The notes beneath the pieces are model-generated. The model was not told the DNA's origin. It was given only the letters and a program-made list of their open reading frames with translations, and did not search any database. Shown here piece by piece: positions 11,938-24,900 of a DNA stretch of 52,318 bases (positions are counted from its first letter, which is position 1; every line of letters starts with the position of its first letter). The stretch comes from Coptodactyla brooksi. Its lineage: Eukaryota > Arthropoda > Insecta > Coleoptera > Scarabaeidae. The DNA lies in the NCBI GenBank assembly GCA_033557675.1, contig JAWQRM010000003.1, positions 1-52,318 on the forward strand, written 5' to 3'. A program made the position numbers and the translations under genes.

Positions 11938-14900
11938 ATGAAGTTGACGATGCGTTGTTCGTTCGCCGTAGCGCTCCTGGTGCTGTTTTCCCCAGGAATT
12001 TACGGCGTCAAGGATGAGAAAGACTACAGACTGCCGAAAACGGTCAAACCCGTGTCCTACGAAATCGAGGTGGCGGTAGAGGCGGATTTTTACAGCACGA
12101 AAAAGTTCAGGGGCCTGGCGAAGGTGATCGTGAACGTGCTGGAACAAACGTCGACGATCGTCATGCATTCCGCCAACATTACGTACGAAAAGTCGACGGA
12201 GTACAAAGTCAGCTTCGAGGAGGACGTGGAAAAGATGACTTTGACGTTCGAGAGGCCTTTGAAGGCGGGATTGCACGCCTTGGAATTTAGTTACGAGGGG
12301 GTACTGCACGAGGACATGAGCGGATTCTATCTGAGCTATTACGAGGACGAGCGAAGCAAGGAGAGGCAGTGAGTAGAAAGAGAACCGGAAACGGAATGCG
12401 TTTTGAATGGGATCGCGTTACAGGTGGATGGCGACCACCCAATTTCAAGCGACGTACGCCAGGAGGGCTTTTCCCTGTTTCGACGAACCGGAATTCAAAG
12501 CGGAATACCAGATTAACGTGACGAGGCCTCTCGAATACAATTCCCTGTCGAATTCGGTTTTGACTCGTACGACGTGAGGTTTTCTCCTTTCCCGAAGTAA
12601 TCGCGGACAGTAATACGATATTTTTCTAGAAATTCGTCGAAATCTGCGACGGACGTTTACGCGAAAACGCCGAAAATGTCGTCGTACCTCGTCGCTTTCG
12701 TAGTTTCCAAGTTCGAGGGGTTCGGTCGAATGAAGGGGCTCCCGAACAAGGAGTACGACGTTTATTGTACCGAAGCGACGATGAAAATCGCTGCCCACGC
12801 TTACAACGTCGGCGAGAAGCTCATAGACAGGTTATCGAAGTACACCGGAGTGAATTATTACGAGGCAGGTATCCCGAAACTGTACCAGGTGGCGATCCCC
12901 GATTTTTCGGCCGGGGCCATGGAGAACTGGGGATTGGTGACGTTCAGGGAAACGGATTTACTGTTCGACAAAGAAGAATCCCCCGCGAGCAGCGAACCCA
13001 GAGTGAGTACGGTCATAGCGCACGAATTCGCGCACATGTGGTTCGGGGATATGGTCACGACCGAATGGTGGTCTTCGACGTGGCTCAACGAGGGCTTCGC
13101 GGAGTACTTTTGCTATTTAATGACGGAGGAGGTACCCTTTAAAGTTCTACCCCGAACAATGTTCAAATACCTTCTTCGTTCCAGGTCGAAAAAAAATGGG
13201 AAGTGATGAAGCAGTTCGTCATCAAGGATCTGCAGGACATCCTTTACACGGACGCGCTGTCCGAGACCGTAGCCCTGACGTCAAACGCGTCGTCCCCGGA
13301 AGAAGTCGCGGACAAGTTCAGCAGTTTGACTTACGCGAAGGGAGCTGCCGTCGTCAGGATGCTGCACTTCGTGATGGGAGATAAACCGTTCCTGCTGGCG
13401 GTCAGGGAGTACATCAAAACCAAGTAAACCGTTTTGACGAGTTTCACGAAATAGCCCTTAACCCTTCGTTTCATAATTTATAAAAAACGAAAAAAATGTG
13501 TAATAATAACTTAAGATTCCTTAAATAACGCTAACGAACTAACATTTTTGGAAAAATAACTATATTTAATGTTGCAAATTTGTAACAATGTCGAAATCCA
13601 TTACGAAAGTTTGTAAACATCCGCGTTATGTTGCGTTGAACATTCTAAAACAATTTTTATCTATTGTTGAACACAAAGGAACATCACATTTTTCACATTG
13701 TAATACATAAGGTATTACAATTAACAAAAAACTTCAAAATGTACAGGATAAATGTGAGACAACTCAAATTTCACTCTTTTTAAATGGAACACCCTGTATA
13801 TTTTTCCTTGTTGATTTTCTCTCTCTTACACGATCAATTTGATATAAGGTTATGATAGGTCATACTGGCCTGTTTTTAACACCCTGTACATACAACCAGG
13901 TATTTGATTGTCATTCTTTTCTGCGACGTCAAGTATTTCAAAAAGGTGTCGTTCTTTGAATTTTATTCAAAAAAAAATAAATGGCACACCCTATATTTTT
14001 TACGTTCATTGGAAGCGCCTTGAAGTGCTCTTTCAATTTTCTTAAGTTTTCCCTGTACATAAATTTAGTAGTTCCTGAGATATTGAGGGGTATTTTAATT
14101 CAATGGTCGTAACCCTGAATTGGATTAAAATATCTCCATTATGTCCATGAAAATTGTTTGTTTAGCCCAGGTAAAATAAGCTTGATTTTATGGAGATTGT
14201 CATACCGGGGATTATTTTTTTCAAGCATTACATTGTTATCGTTGAAATTAAGAATTACCCAAGAATTTTTATACTTATACAGTAGTCATATTAACAGGTT
14301 TATTGAGATCCTTCTGAGTGGCTGAACAAATTGGTGTCATTGACTATTATTAGTCTAATTAGTTCTGACGTAAAAAAATTACAGAGCGTTTCAAAATTCA
14401 ATATGTCAGTTATTAATTCTAAATTTTCTCTAAAAGTCAGGCTTCCCCTACTTTGTTTTTTTTTCTAAAATATATTTATTTCAACCTGTCTAGATTTAGC
14501 AGGTTTATTGAGATCCTTCTGAGTATCTGAACAAGTCTAATTAGTTCTAATGTAAAAAATATCATAGGGCACTTCAAGATTCAATATATTAGTTACTAAT
14601 TCTAAATTTTCTCTAAAAGTTAGGCTTCCTCTTCTTCTTTTTTTTTTAAATATATTTATTTCAGCTTGTCTAGATTTAGCAGGTTTATTGAGATCCTTCT
14701 GAATGTCTGAACAAATTGGTGTTATTGACTATTAGTATAATTATTTCTAATGTAAAAGAAATATCATAGGACACTTCAAGATTCAATATATTAGTTATTA
14801 ATTCTAAATTTTCTCTAAAAGTTACCCTTTCTTTTTTTTTTCTAAAATATATTTATTTCCATCTGTCTAGATTTTAAGTTATTTAGGACCTACATTTTCA

Positions 14901-17900
14901 ATATTTAGTCCTACTTCTTCTTCTGCTATGGATTCTGTTTGAACTTTCTGCATTCACTTTCATCTTCCGGTAAGTATTCGGGATCTACTAAATCGCCTGT
15001 ATCGGAAAAGTCGAACCCATCTTCACTTAGGTCATTCCTAAGGTTATTCCTAAAAGTTCAGCCTCTGTCAAAGGCTTAGGTCAGTCCTTCTTGCATGAAC
15101 ATATTCTCTACTGAAATAAATTTAAAATTGAAAAACATTCATCATGCCGCAAGTGTGCAACAATATTTTTATTGCTGACAGATACTACACAAAATATAAG
15201 AAAAAATCACACAAAGTACGCATTAAATACGGTATATTTAATACTATTTTTGTAAATATTATCTTCAAAAATATTATTTTTTATACGGTGACTTATCATA
15301 TGACAGTGACTGTCATTTGATTTGTTTTATTTGACAAATCAAGTGACTTGTCAAATAACAGGTAAACACAGACAAGAAAAATACTTAGAATTACATTTTT
15401 ACTAATATTGGAATGTTGCAAATATGTTACGGTATGCTGTATAGTCTTCCCAGTTTGTGATGGGTTTTATGATCTTCTACAACCCATAGCTTTACTAGCA
15501 CGCCATTAAGCAGAGAATGGTAACTCTGTACCAAATAAGTACAGGACAGAACTTGGTATTAGGATGTTTTAATTAATTAACTAAAAATTAATTAATTAAA
15601 GTAATTAAAAATGAATTAATTAAAATAATTAATTAAATTAAATTAGTTAATTAAATTTAATTTAATTAATTTAATTTTGTAATTAATTAAATTTAATAAT
15701 TTAATACCAAAAGTGTGTAACAGCTGACATTTTCAGCATGTACAAAAATACGAAACCTTCCGATTTGTGGAAAGCGTTCGCGCGGTTCACGGAAAAGGAC
15801 CGTCTACCGGAAAATGCCAAGTTAGAGTCCGTGATGTCTACCTGGACCGAACAACCCGGATTTCCCGTCATCCGCGCCTCCGCAAACGGCAGCAGTGTAG
15901 TTTTGACGCAGGTACGTCTTGAAGCCGGCGTCAGACGATAAAAGTTGCACAAAAGTAGCTGCCATATTAGTTGTATGACAGTAAATGTTAAGAAATATTT
16001 ATGCAACAGTCTGGCCGATACCTTTTATAACAGTTCGAAGTAAACATGCTTTATACTAAGAGAATAATTAATCTAATTAAACTAATAATACTAAGGAAAA
16101 GAAAACAAGATGTTAAGTTATTAAAAACCAAAAGATATTGTCGTTTTAAATTAATTATAATAACATTCAGCTACTGGAGATAGCCAGTAATCATTAGACT
16201 ATTTGACTGGAGTTAGAAGAAGTACAAGTCTTATGGTCTGACGCCGGCTTAAGTATCCGTTACTATAGAAGTAACGTTTTCTTGTCTATTAATCTAGGAA
16301 AGACTTTTATATAATAAAACGGCGAAAGGTGCGAACCTCAAGTGGTACGTTCCGATCACGTTCACCACCTCGTTGAATACCAACTTTGGCGACGATACCG
16401 TATATTGGTTGACGCCGAATAATACTTCTTACGCGCTGGAGGGGATTTTGCAAGACGAGAACGTTTGGTGCGTAATCAATTTGAGACAGTACGGATTCTA
16501 CAGGGTGCAGTACGACGATAACCTCTTCGGGAGGATCGATAGGGTTCTAAAGTCCGACGATTTCACGACAATCGAACCTCTGAACAGGGCGCTGCTCGTC
16601 AACGACGCGTTCAATTTGGCCAAGGCCGGTCTAATGAAATACGGTACCCTGTTGGACATGACGCTGTATTTAGAGCGAGAAACCAATTATTACCCGTGGA
16701 AATCGGCGTTTACCGGATTCGCTTATTTGAAAACGCGCAGCGCTTCCGATAAAAAATTACTGCAGCACATTTCGACGATGATGACCAAATTATACGAGTC
16801 CGTATCGTTCGACGTAACGCCGGACACACCTTACATCGAAATATTGAAAACCGAGCTCGCGTTGAGTTCCGCTTGCAGCCTCGGACACAAGGACTGCCTT
16901 CGGAAGGCGAGCGCCCTATTCGAGGAATATAAGCTCGGGAAACGGTAAGTAATTTCGGTCGCTCGAGTTTAGGTTTAAAACTTTCCCTTCGCAGCGTCAA
17001 CCCGAACATCAGAGAAGTGGTCTACTGCAACGCGATCCGCCAGTCGCACACCAGCGAGAACTGGAAGTTCCTGTGGGATCGGTACCTGAACACGTCGCTC
17101 GCCCACGAAAGGGAGATCATGCTGCGCAGTTTGGGCTGCACCAAAGACAAAAACCTCCTGAAGGATTACCTGAAGAAGTCGATCACGAAGGATTCCGGCA
17201 TCAGGAAGCAGGACGCGCACACCGTCTTCCACGCGGTCCTCTCGGAAACTTCGGTCGGCTATCGAGTCGGGTACAACTTTTTCAAGGACAGGATTAAGGA
17301 CATCAGCAAGTATTACGAGGGCCTGGGCGCCGTATCCGACGCGATACACACCATCGCGGGTCTCATCACGACGAAAGAACAACTGCAGGACGTGAGTAAC
17401 GTTAATCTTTACTTTTTCTTACTAACACGGGAATCAATCAAGCTGGAATGTATAGCATTAAATTCAATATTAAAAATCCTTTAAAATGAGCCCAAACTCG
17501 ATGGGGTTATCTCTTTCGGTTTCCGAGATATCCCAAAACGCGACGGAAAATTTCAAGAAACAAATGACTGTCGCCGAAGTTATTTCTTCGATTTTCTCGG
17601 TAACTATAAAAGACAAGTACGGAGTGTTGCATATCAAATTAAAGGATTTTTTGCGAGGATTCAGAAAAGAATTGTTTGGAAAGCAAACCAAGATTTTCTT
17701 ACTAACATGGGAATCAATCGAGCTGGAATGTATAGCATTAAATTCAATATTAAAAATCCTTTAAAATGAGCCCAAACTCGACGGGGTTATCTCTTACGGT
17801 TTCCGAGATATCCCAAAACGCAACGGAAAATTTTAAGAAACAAATGACTGTCGTCGAAATTACATCTTCGATGTTCTCGGTAACTATAAAAGACAAGTAC

Positions 17901-18765
17901 GAAGTGTTACGTATCAAATTAAAGGGTTTTTCGAGGGGAATATGAAAAGATCTATTTCACTTAAGCGATTTTAGATTCCAACTAAACCGGTTTGGAAATA
18001 TTATTCGGAGAAAAATAACTTGATACGTTGGTGTTTGGACCTGTTTGGGCAACGAAAATTTAATTTACAGTGAAATTGTTTAAAAATACGTTCGAAATCC
18101 ACATAATTAAATTCGTTGCTAAAAATTCTTTAAAAACTATACTAAACTCGACCGGGTTATCTCTTTTTTTTCCGGGCTAACCTTAAAAATTCAATTATAT
18201 TAATTTGAAATATACACCGTTAAATTCCTTATTAAAAATCCTTTAAAATGACACCAAACTCGACGGGGTTATCTCTTTTGGTTTCCGAGATATCTCTAAA
18301 GGCAGCGGAAAATTTTAAGAAACAAATGCCTGTCGCCGAAGTTATTTCTTCGATTTTCTCGGTAACTATAAAAGACAAGTATGGCGTGTTGCATATCAAA
18401 TTAAAGGATTTTTTGCGAGGATTCAGAAAAGAATTGTTTGGAAAGCGAAAGAATTTTTTTTTACTAACATGAGAATCAATCAAGCCGAAATGTATCGCAT
18501 TAAATTCAGCCAAAAGTAAAATCGATACGTAAAGCCTCTCTTTTCGTTTCAGTTTGAAAAGTTCATCAACGAGCACCCGCACGAACTCAAGGAGGCCGTC
18601 AAGCAGATCAACAACGCGCTGGAAAACGCAACGGCCAACTTAAACTGGCAGAAGGAAGAAGTGTTAAGTTGGCTTTCGGGTCGTTACAGTTCGGCCGCAA
18701 CTTCGACGGCGTCCGTCGTTTTCGTAATCGTAGGATTGGTCTTTACCCGATACAGTTTAACATAA
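11938..18765 (+). CDS. APN: Aminopeptidase N (M1 family), GPI-anchored, complete
   Basis: Eight exons (11938..12368, 12424..12573, 12630..13131, 13185..13423, 15737..15911, 16298..16944, 16995..17391, 18553..18765) join in frame to 917 residues. Residues 1-23 are a signal peptide (FAVALLVLFSPGIYG). GAMEN is at 289-293, the zinc site is HEFAH 325-329 plus Glu348, and the catalytic Tyr is 411 (TYAKGA); all are intact. The C-terminus ends in a serine/alanine-rich stretch followed by a hydrophobic tail (SVVFVIVGLVFT), a GPI-anchor signal. It is the closest neighbour of the upstream gene in length and motif spacing, but its intron set differs. The intron at 15912-16297 is unique among the visible paralogues, and the last intron (17392-18552) matches a position used only by the type II gene here. 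An ATG five codons in is an alternative start. Confidence 0.94.
13740..14120. repeat. Dispersed repeats with CACCCTGTAT-type ends
   Basis: Several short segments in the fourth intron of the third aminopeptidase contain ACACCCTGTATA, ACACCCTGTACA and ACACCCTATATT near 13790, 13880 and 13985. Together they look like fragments of a common insect interspersed repeat. There is no coding content. Confidence 0.45.
14295..14885. repeat. Tandem repeat, about 3 copies of 180-206 bp
   Basis: The block AGGTTTATTGAGATCCTTCT starts at about 14295, 14501 and 14681. Each copy continues through a GAACAA and TCTAAATTTTCTCTAAAAGT segment to a pyrimidine-rich run and TATATTTATTTCA. It sits inside the fourth intron of the third aminopeptidase. 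Confidence 0.75.
15560..15705. repeat. TTAATTAA low-complexity tract
   Basis: About 145 bp consists almost only of TTAATTAA/AATTAA permutations, ending about 30 bp before the acceptor of the next exon. It is a simple-sequence tract with strong self-complementarity. Confidence 0.85.
15922..16250. mobile_element. MITE-like element forming most of an aminopeptidase intron
   Basis: Perfect 15 bp terminal inverted repeats, AAGCCGGCGTCAGAC at 15922-15936 and its complement at 16236-16250, enclose a 329 bp AT-rich interior with no coding potential. The left end begins 10 bp after the splice donor GTACGT. The element fills 329 of the 386 bp of this intron. Confidence 0.65.
17412..18475. repeat. 280 bp tandem repeat inside the last intron of the third aminopeptidase
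   Basis: The block around AAATCCTTTAAAATGA recurs at about 17475, 17755 and 18235, with a degenerate shortened copy near 18120; the first period is exactly 280 bp. Each full unit includes GGGGTTATCTCTTT, a TTTCCGAGATATC box, and TCGGTAACTATAAAAGACAA. Two units carry open frames of 74-92 codons that share about 45 nearly identical codons, but I see no family match. Confidence 0.8.
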
Positions 18766-18809
18766 AATTATTATTATATCGCGTGGGCTTATGGATAACC
18801 TTACCCCGA

Positions 18810-18815
18810 AATAAA
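18810..18815 (+). terminator. Poly(A) signal of the third aminopeptidase
   Basis: AATAAA lies 45 bp after the stop codon. It falls within the probable 3' UTR of the convergent minus-strand gene. Confidence 0.55.
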
Positions 18816-18838
18816 AAGAAACCCGTTTTCGATATCGT

Positions 18839-18844
18839 TTTATT
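18839..18844 (-). terminator. Poly(A) signal of the minus-strand aminopeptidase
   Basis: AATAAA on the minus strand lies about 110 bp after the stop codon at 18952. It is only 24 bp from the plus-strand signal of the convergent gene, so the two mature 3' ends should overlap. Confidence 0.5.
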
Positions 18845-18951
18845 ATCTTATCCGCTACGCCATAAATTATCGGTATTAATAACTACATGATTATTTAAGT
18901 AAGACAAGGTAACAATCTAATTAATAGTTTTAAGTAAGTTTCTCGAGAATA

Positions 18952-21900
18952 CTAACTGTACTCTTGGATGGACAGCCACGATATAATGTGACCCAAATTG
19001 GTCTTTCTCCAGATCAGGTTCGCTTCGGCCTTCTCGATCATCTGATCTATCAGCCGTCCCCCTACGGAGAACTCTTTCTTTCGAATTTTAGCTAAATTTT
19101 TTATCTAAAAAAGTGTAAGGTGTATTTTAAAAATTGTAATAACAATTCTTCCTTACGTCGTCTAATTCTTCCTGCGTGGGGTACAAAGTAATGCACTTCT
19201 TGATGATCCCGGAGATTAAGGTGGCAGAACCCATGCTGTAACGAAATAATTTTAAAAAATTACCAAAGAAATTGATTTTTTCAATTAGAAACTGACTATT
19301 TCTCAATTCGCTCCCAGTCGGACTTTAAGAAACCGTAAGCGATGTGCTCCCCGACGATGCTCTCCGTGACGCTGCTAAATATTCTCTTGGAATCGTGCTT
19401 TCGCAGGCCGGAACCTTCCGTGATCGCCCACTCCAAGTACCGTCTCAAAATCCAAGGTTCCCTGGAACAACCCAACCCTGACAGTAACAGTTCTTTTTCG
19501 GTCGCTACTTCCGTCTTCAGGTAACGCTCCCAGGCGAAATCCCACTCCTCTTGGCCCCCGGCCTTTATGGCGTGACAGTAGACTATGCTCCTCAAGTTTG
19601 GCGAAATGCTAGAGAAAGAAATCACATCGAAGATACTTTAATACGGTACAATTAAACAGTTTTCGTATATTTTATAAATTTTGGTAAACTATTCGAAGTG
19701 CATCATCAGTAGTAAACTTACAAAGGATATAACTAGTTTACAAGGAAAATTATACAGGTTCTAAAATCTTATAGTAAAAATTTAAAGTTGTTATTAAATC
19801 ATATCATTAATTAATAATAATAATAAATTAAAATTTGCAGAACTTATCACGAATCCTTTAACTGAACATACTGAAAACTTGGAAAGTTTGCAATAACCAA
19901 TTTGGGAGCTATTGGATAAAGTATTCTTTTAATACAACTTCGAGAGCAACTTTGGTTACGAGTTTCTGGAAAATTGTTTCGTGAACTTTCTTTAATTTTT
20001 GTAAAAACTATTACCAATATTTGGAAAATTTCCAGTACTCAATTTGAGAGCTATTGTATACAGTGTCTTTTTAATAAAACCTTGTAAAAGCTTAAACCTA
20101 GAAGAATTAGACTTATTTTATAATTTCGTTAATAATATTAATAATAAAGTAAAATTTACAAAAGAAATTGAAACCGATAATACTCTAAACTTCTTGGACT
20201 TAACATTAAGCAAAATTAATAATAAATTCCATTTTGACATATACCGTAAACCCACTTCTATTCCTATGGTTATTCCATAAAATTCTGAACATTCCTCAGA
20301 ACACAAACTTTCTGCTTTTCGTTTTTTTAACGAGCCTATGGACATGCCCTTAACAATGAAAATAAAAGGAAAGAGTTGGTTTACATTTATAAGTTAGTTA
20401 ACCAATTTGGTTTTCCAATAAAATATATAAATAAACGAGAACAAAACACAAAAATTAAGTATGACCCACTTTATACAAAACCCCATTTTTTTTTAAGTTT
20501 AAAAAAATTCTGAAGAATTACAATATAAAGCCAGCTTACAAAACTATGTCTATTTATAGCCTCCTTGCTAATTACAAACAACCTAAACCTGGTTCAGAAA
20601 AAATGAAATCCATTCAATTAAATGCTTTAATTCTCATTGTATTTAGATTGGACAGATGGGAAGGAAGTTAAAAACGAGATTGGCATAGCATAGAAATAGA
20701 AATACCTCTAGTTTATACAACCACCAATTCACTACTGGACATAAAATGGATTTTGTGAATGCAAATGTCTTACACTCATGCAATAAAGGAAAACGCATGG
20801 ACTTATTGGAACAATTTAAAATTTTTCAAATTTTAAAAAAGTCAAATCGTTAAACGAACAAACAGAATTTTTAGAGAAACCAATATTTAGAGAAACCATT
20901 CTTATAATTTTATCTTCTGACCTAAAATTTGAATATATATTTTAATATATTATTAATAATTTAATAACAACTTTAAATTTTTACTATAAGATTTTAGAAC
21001 CTGTATAATTTTGCTTGTAAACGTTCTATTGTACCTTTTGTTAAAATATCCTTTGTAAGTTTACAACTGATGATGCACTTCGAACAGTGCGAAACGCCTG
21101 TAAATAAAATTTGAAGAGCAAGAAAAAGAGATTTTATCAAACTTTATTTATCTTAATTATATTTTATCAAACTTTGAATAACTATAACTTGCAAGATAGA
21201 TACATCTGATTATATTTTTTTTTGTTCAAACTAATTGAGTAAACAAAATGTTTATTCAAGCATTTTTATTTCCTTTATTGATCATAATGACCAAATCAAT
21301 CAATGATCATCTGTACCTCATTTCCTAGTAATTACTAAATGTAGACCACAAGAAAGTCGTGAAAAGGTAGAAAAGGAAAAAGAAAAGAAGCAATATATCG
21401 AAGAAATAAAAGAAAGCTCAGCAAGTAATGCAGAAGATTAAAATACTGAAGAGGCACGGGAAATAATAAAAAGAATAGTCACGAAATCTGATGAACAAAT
21501 AAGCAAAATGTTTAAACCGAAAAATAATGAATTGCAACAAAGAGAGCTAGAATACATTAAAAAAGTAATGTAAAAGAAATAACACTAGACCAGTAAAAAT
21601 TAGCAAAGACCCAATGGGAAAAATATTTCGAGAAATTGTATCAAGACGAAGATATATATCAACGATATGATTTTGAGGATGAAACGCTCGAAAATGCAAA
21701 CGAGGTAGATGAACCCCAATATGAACAAATGGTAAAATACACAGCAAAATTACAAAGCCACTGGAAACGATGTGGTATGTGGAGAAATGATTAATTATAC
21801 TTTTGTTTGTCATATAAGCAAAAATGAATGGTATCAGTGCAATCAACAAGAACTCTATACAATTATAGAACTACAGCAATAATTGCTGAATCTGCAGCAT

Positions 21901-24900
21901 ACCTGAGAAGAATCTTCCACCTATTAGAAGTAGAAACAGAAAGTAGAGGGGTAGTGGTGAACAAAGTTTATGAGCAAAGATAAGAGGACGAATCCTATTT
22001 TCAAAACTGGAAGATTATATTTCGAAGAATGGAAGAATACAATTAGGATATAGAATGAGATGAGATAAAATGAAGTGAACACTGCTTTAGAAAGAGAGAG
22101 GGAGATCAGATGAAGATTTTTGAAAGAAAGATGATCGAATGGATAATGGGTAATAAGAATGAAGAAAGAAAATTGCAAAAGGAGGAATTTGGACAATGAT
22201 GCAACGGCTAAAATTTATAAGGAATGTAAAGCTGATATGCAGTTGTTTCTCCTCTAGAAAACTCCATAGTTTTGATATTTGGGACTGGAAATATGTTAGT
22301 AATTCAGGAGTTAAATTCAATTGGATCGTTAGTAAGTTGTAAATAAGGCTCTAAACGTTTATCTAAAAGTTAAAATTACGGATTGATGTGGTCTGGATCG
22401 GCGGAAGTCCTCCACTTCTGGAATTCGTTTATGGAGTTAATTATGCAATCCTTGTGGCCAAGTTTGCAAGCCCTCAGTAGCATCTCCCAACGGAGGTGCA
22501 CCCTGAGCGAGGAGTCCGTCGGTTTCTCGCGGAACCCGACCTCCTTGTAGAGGCCTTCGAGCAAGTGCAAGATGTACTTCTGCAAAGGAAACATCCAGAT
22601 TATCGCGAGCTTCGGAACGCGAGGTTTTCCGTACCTTGTACAGGTCGAAGTGGCCGGTCCTGCTGAAGATGTTGTGCAGGTAATCGAACGTGATGAAGGC
22701 CGACCTCCACGGGACGCTCTCGCGTTCCCGCACCAAATATTTCGTGACGTTAAGGGCGACGGCGTAGTCTAGGTAACCGCCGTTAGCTAAATTGAAGGAA
22801 TCGTCCAGCAGTTGAGCCCTGTTCTTGGGATCGATCTTCAAGTGACCGCCCTCGGAGGTCAACTGTTCTATTAACAGATCCCAGTTGGTTCGGTCGTAAT
22901 TGACCCTGTAGTAACCGGTCTGGTTGACGTTTACCAACAGCCAGTGGTTCTTCGGTATATCGAGGTTTACGACCGCCTCGGGCACAGCTTTCAGCCACAA
23001 CCTCTTCTCCTTTGACTCGTCCTTCGAGATGTAAGTTAGCGGTACCCACCACAACGTGGAATCGGCTCCGGTCGAGTTTCCCGCGACGAAGAACCTCCTC
23101 TGTTCGAAGTGGAGCGCGCCGTTGTAGTCCCTGGTCGCCGTTACGATCGGAAACCCGGTTTGCAGGGTCCAAGAGTCCATGATCGCCTTCACGGTCATGT
23201 CCGGTTCGAGGACGCGATCGCGGTGCGCCTGATCCGTGAGGAACCTCCACAGGTCGTCCTGTTCCGCGTTCGAGTACTTCCTGTCGTCCAGGTAATCCGT
23301 GAGGGCCGTGCGGAAGATCGGCGTGGTCAGGAAGTGCTCCATCATCCTGATGATGGCCGCGCCCTTCGCGTACGATATCATGTCGAAGATGTCGTTTATC
23401 TCGTTCGGGTTCCCGACGACGACCGACACCGGGTGCGAAGATTTCAACGCGTCCAGCGTCAGTACGACCTGGAGCTCCTGGACCACGAACTGGTCGAGGA
23501 TCTTCAGGTCCGGACACACGGCGTCCACGCTCAGGTACTCCATGAACGTCGCGAACCCCTCGTTCAGCCAGAGGTCGTCCCACCACAGAGGAGAAACCAG
23601 GTTACCGAACCATTGGTGCGCCAATTCGTGCGCCACCACGATCGCCACTATTTGCATGTTCAGCCTGGTGGACATTTCCGGTTCGTACAGCAGGACAGCT
23701 TCCCTGAAACAAAAAGATCACTTCATTCATTTTTTTTACTAGATTTGTGGGTTTGGTACCTTTGGTTTTGTAGTCACTGAACCAAAGAAGAAATTAACAG
23801 GAAATGTTAGCATCATCAGAAGTGACAAAAGACTAGCTAACACAAACAAATAATCTCAAACCAAACATATCTATAACCATAATTATATTATAATTTATTC
23901 CAATTACTAATAGTAACATTATATCAACGAACTGAAATTTCCAATCTCAATTTATAATAACTTATTCACAACCAGTATAATTATCCCACAGAAATTATAA
24001 TAATAGTAATAATAAATTGTATAGACAAATAACTAATACGACATATGAACCTTACAGAAGCTTCTGAGTAAAAACTTTAAACTTTGTTTAAAACTTTAAA
24101 CAAAGTCTGGAAGGAAAAGTCAATCTTTAAGTGATTCTAAAAACTATGCAATTTATACAAAATATTCAATTTTAAAAAGTCAATTCTAAAAAGACAACTA
24201 GTTAGAAATAACTCCCCAAAAGAAAAATTGATGAACCTTACAGAAGCTTCTGTATGGTTCATAATGTCATGTTAGTCTATACAATTTGTTATTATTATTA
24301 TTGTTGTTACAATTGTTATGAGATGATTATATTAATTGTGAGTGAACTCGATTATGTATTTTAATATATGTGGATGTACAATTATAAGCTTTTTATGAAC
24401 AATTAGCTTTTTATCACAAATTAATATTACTAACATAGTCATAAAATTAACTACCTGAAGTTTAGAATTAAATTTAAATTTTTTTTAATATTAAATCAAG
24501 TTAAAATTTTAACTTGTAATAAAAAACTAATTGTTTATAAAAAGCTTATAATTCTGCATCCACATGTATTGAAAGATACTCATTTATAATCAAAACATAA
24601 TTCACTCACAATTAATGTAATCATCTCGTAACAATTATAATAACATTAATAATAACAAATTACATAAATAAACGAGTAACATAACGTTATGAACCTTACA
24701 GAAAAGCTTCTGAGGATTGCCATGAAAAACCGAAGCCGATCGAGCTGAATAAAGAAATAAAATAAAAACAAGAAGAGTTTCACTTCGAACAATATCTACA
24801 AAATATATTTTAATCACACGGTGAAACCACAGATGAAGTACCGGAGTAAGAAAATAAATAATGAGATTCAGAAAAGCATCCAGATTTTGACATAATTACG

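Noticed and set aside
20044..20280. 78-codon frame as an independent gene
   Set aside because: It matches the end of a Penelope-type reverse transcriptase and lies inside the decayed element.
21547..22320. Several minus-strand frames of 77-100 codons
   Set aside because: AT-rich hydrophobic strings opposite a probable decayed LINE fragment; no start context or family match.
22783..23780. Open frames of 220-270 codons on both strands besides the aminopeptidase frame
   Set aside because: They overlap the conserved HELAH-containing exon in other frames and are rich in Arg/Gly, typical of shadows.
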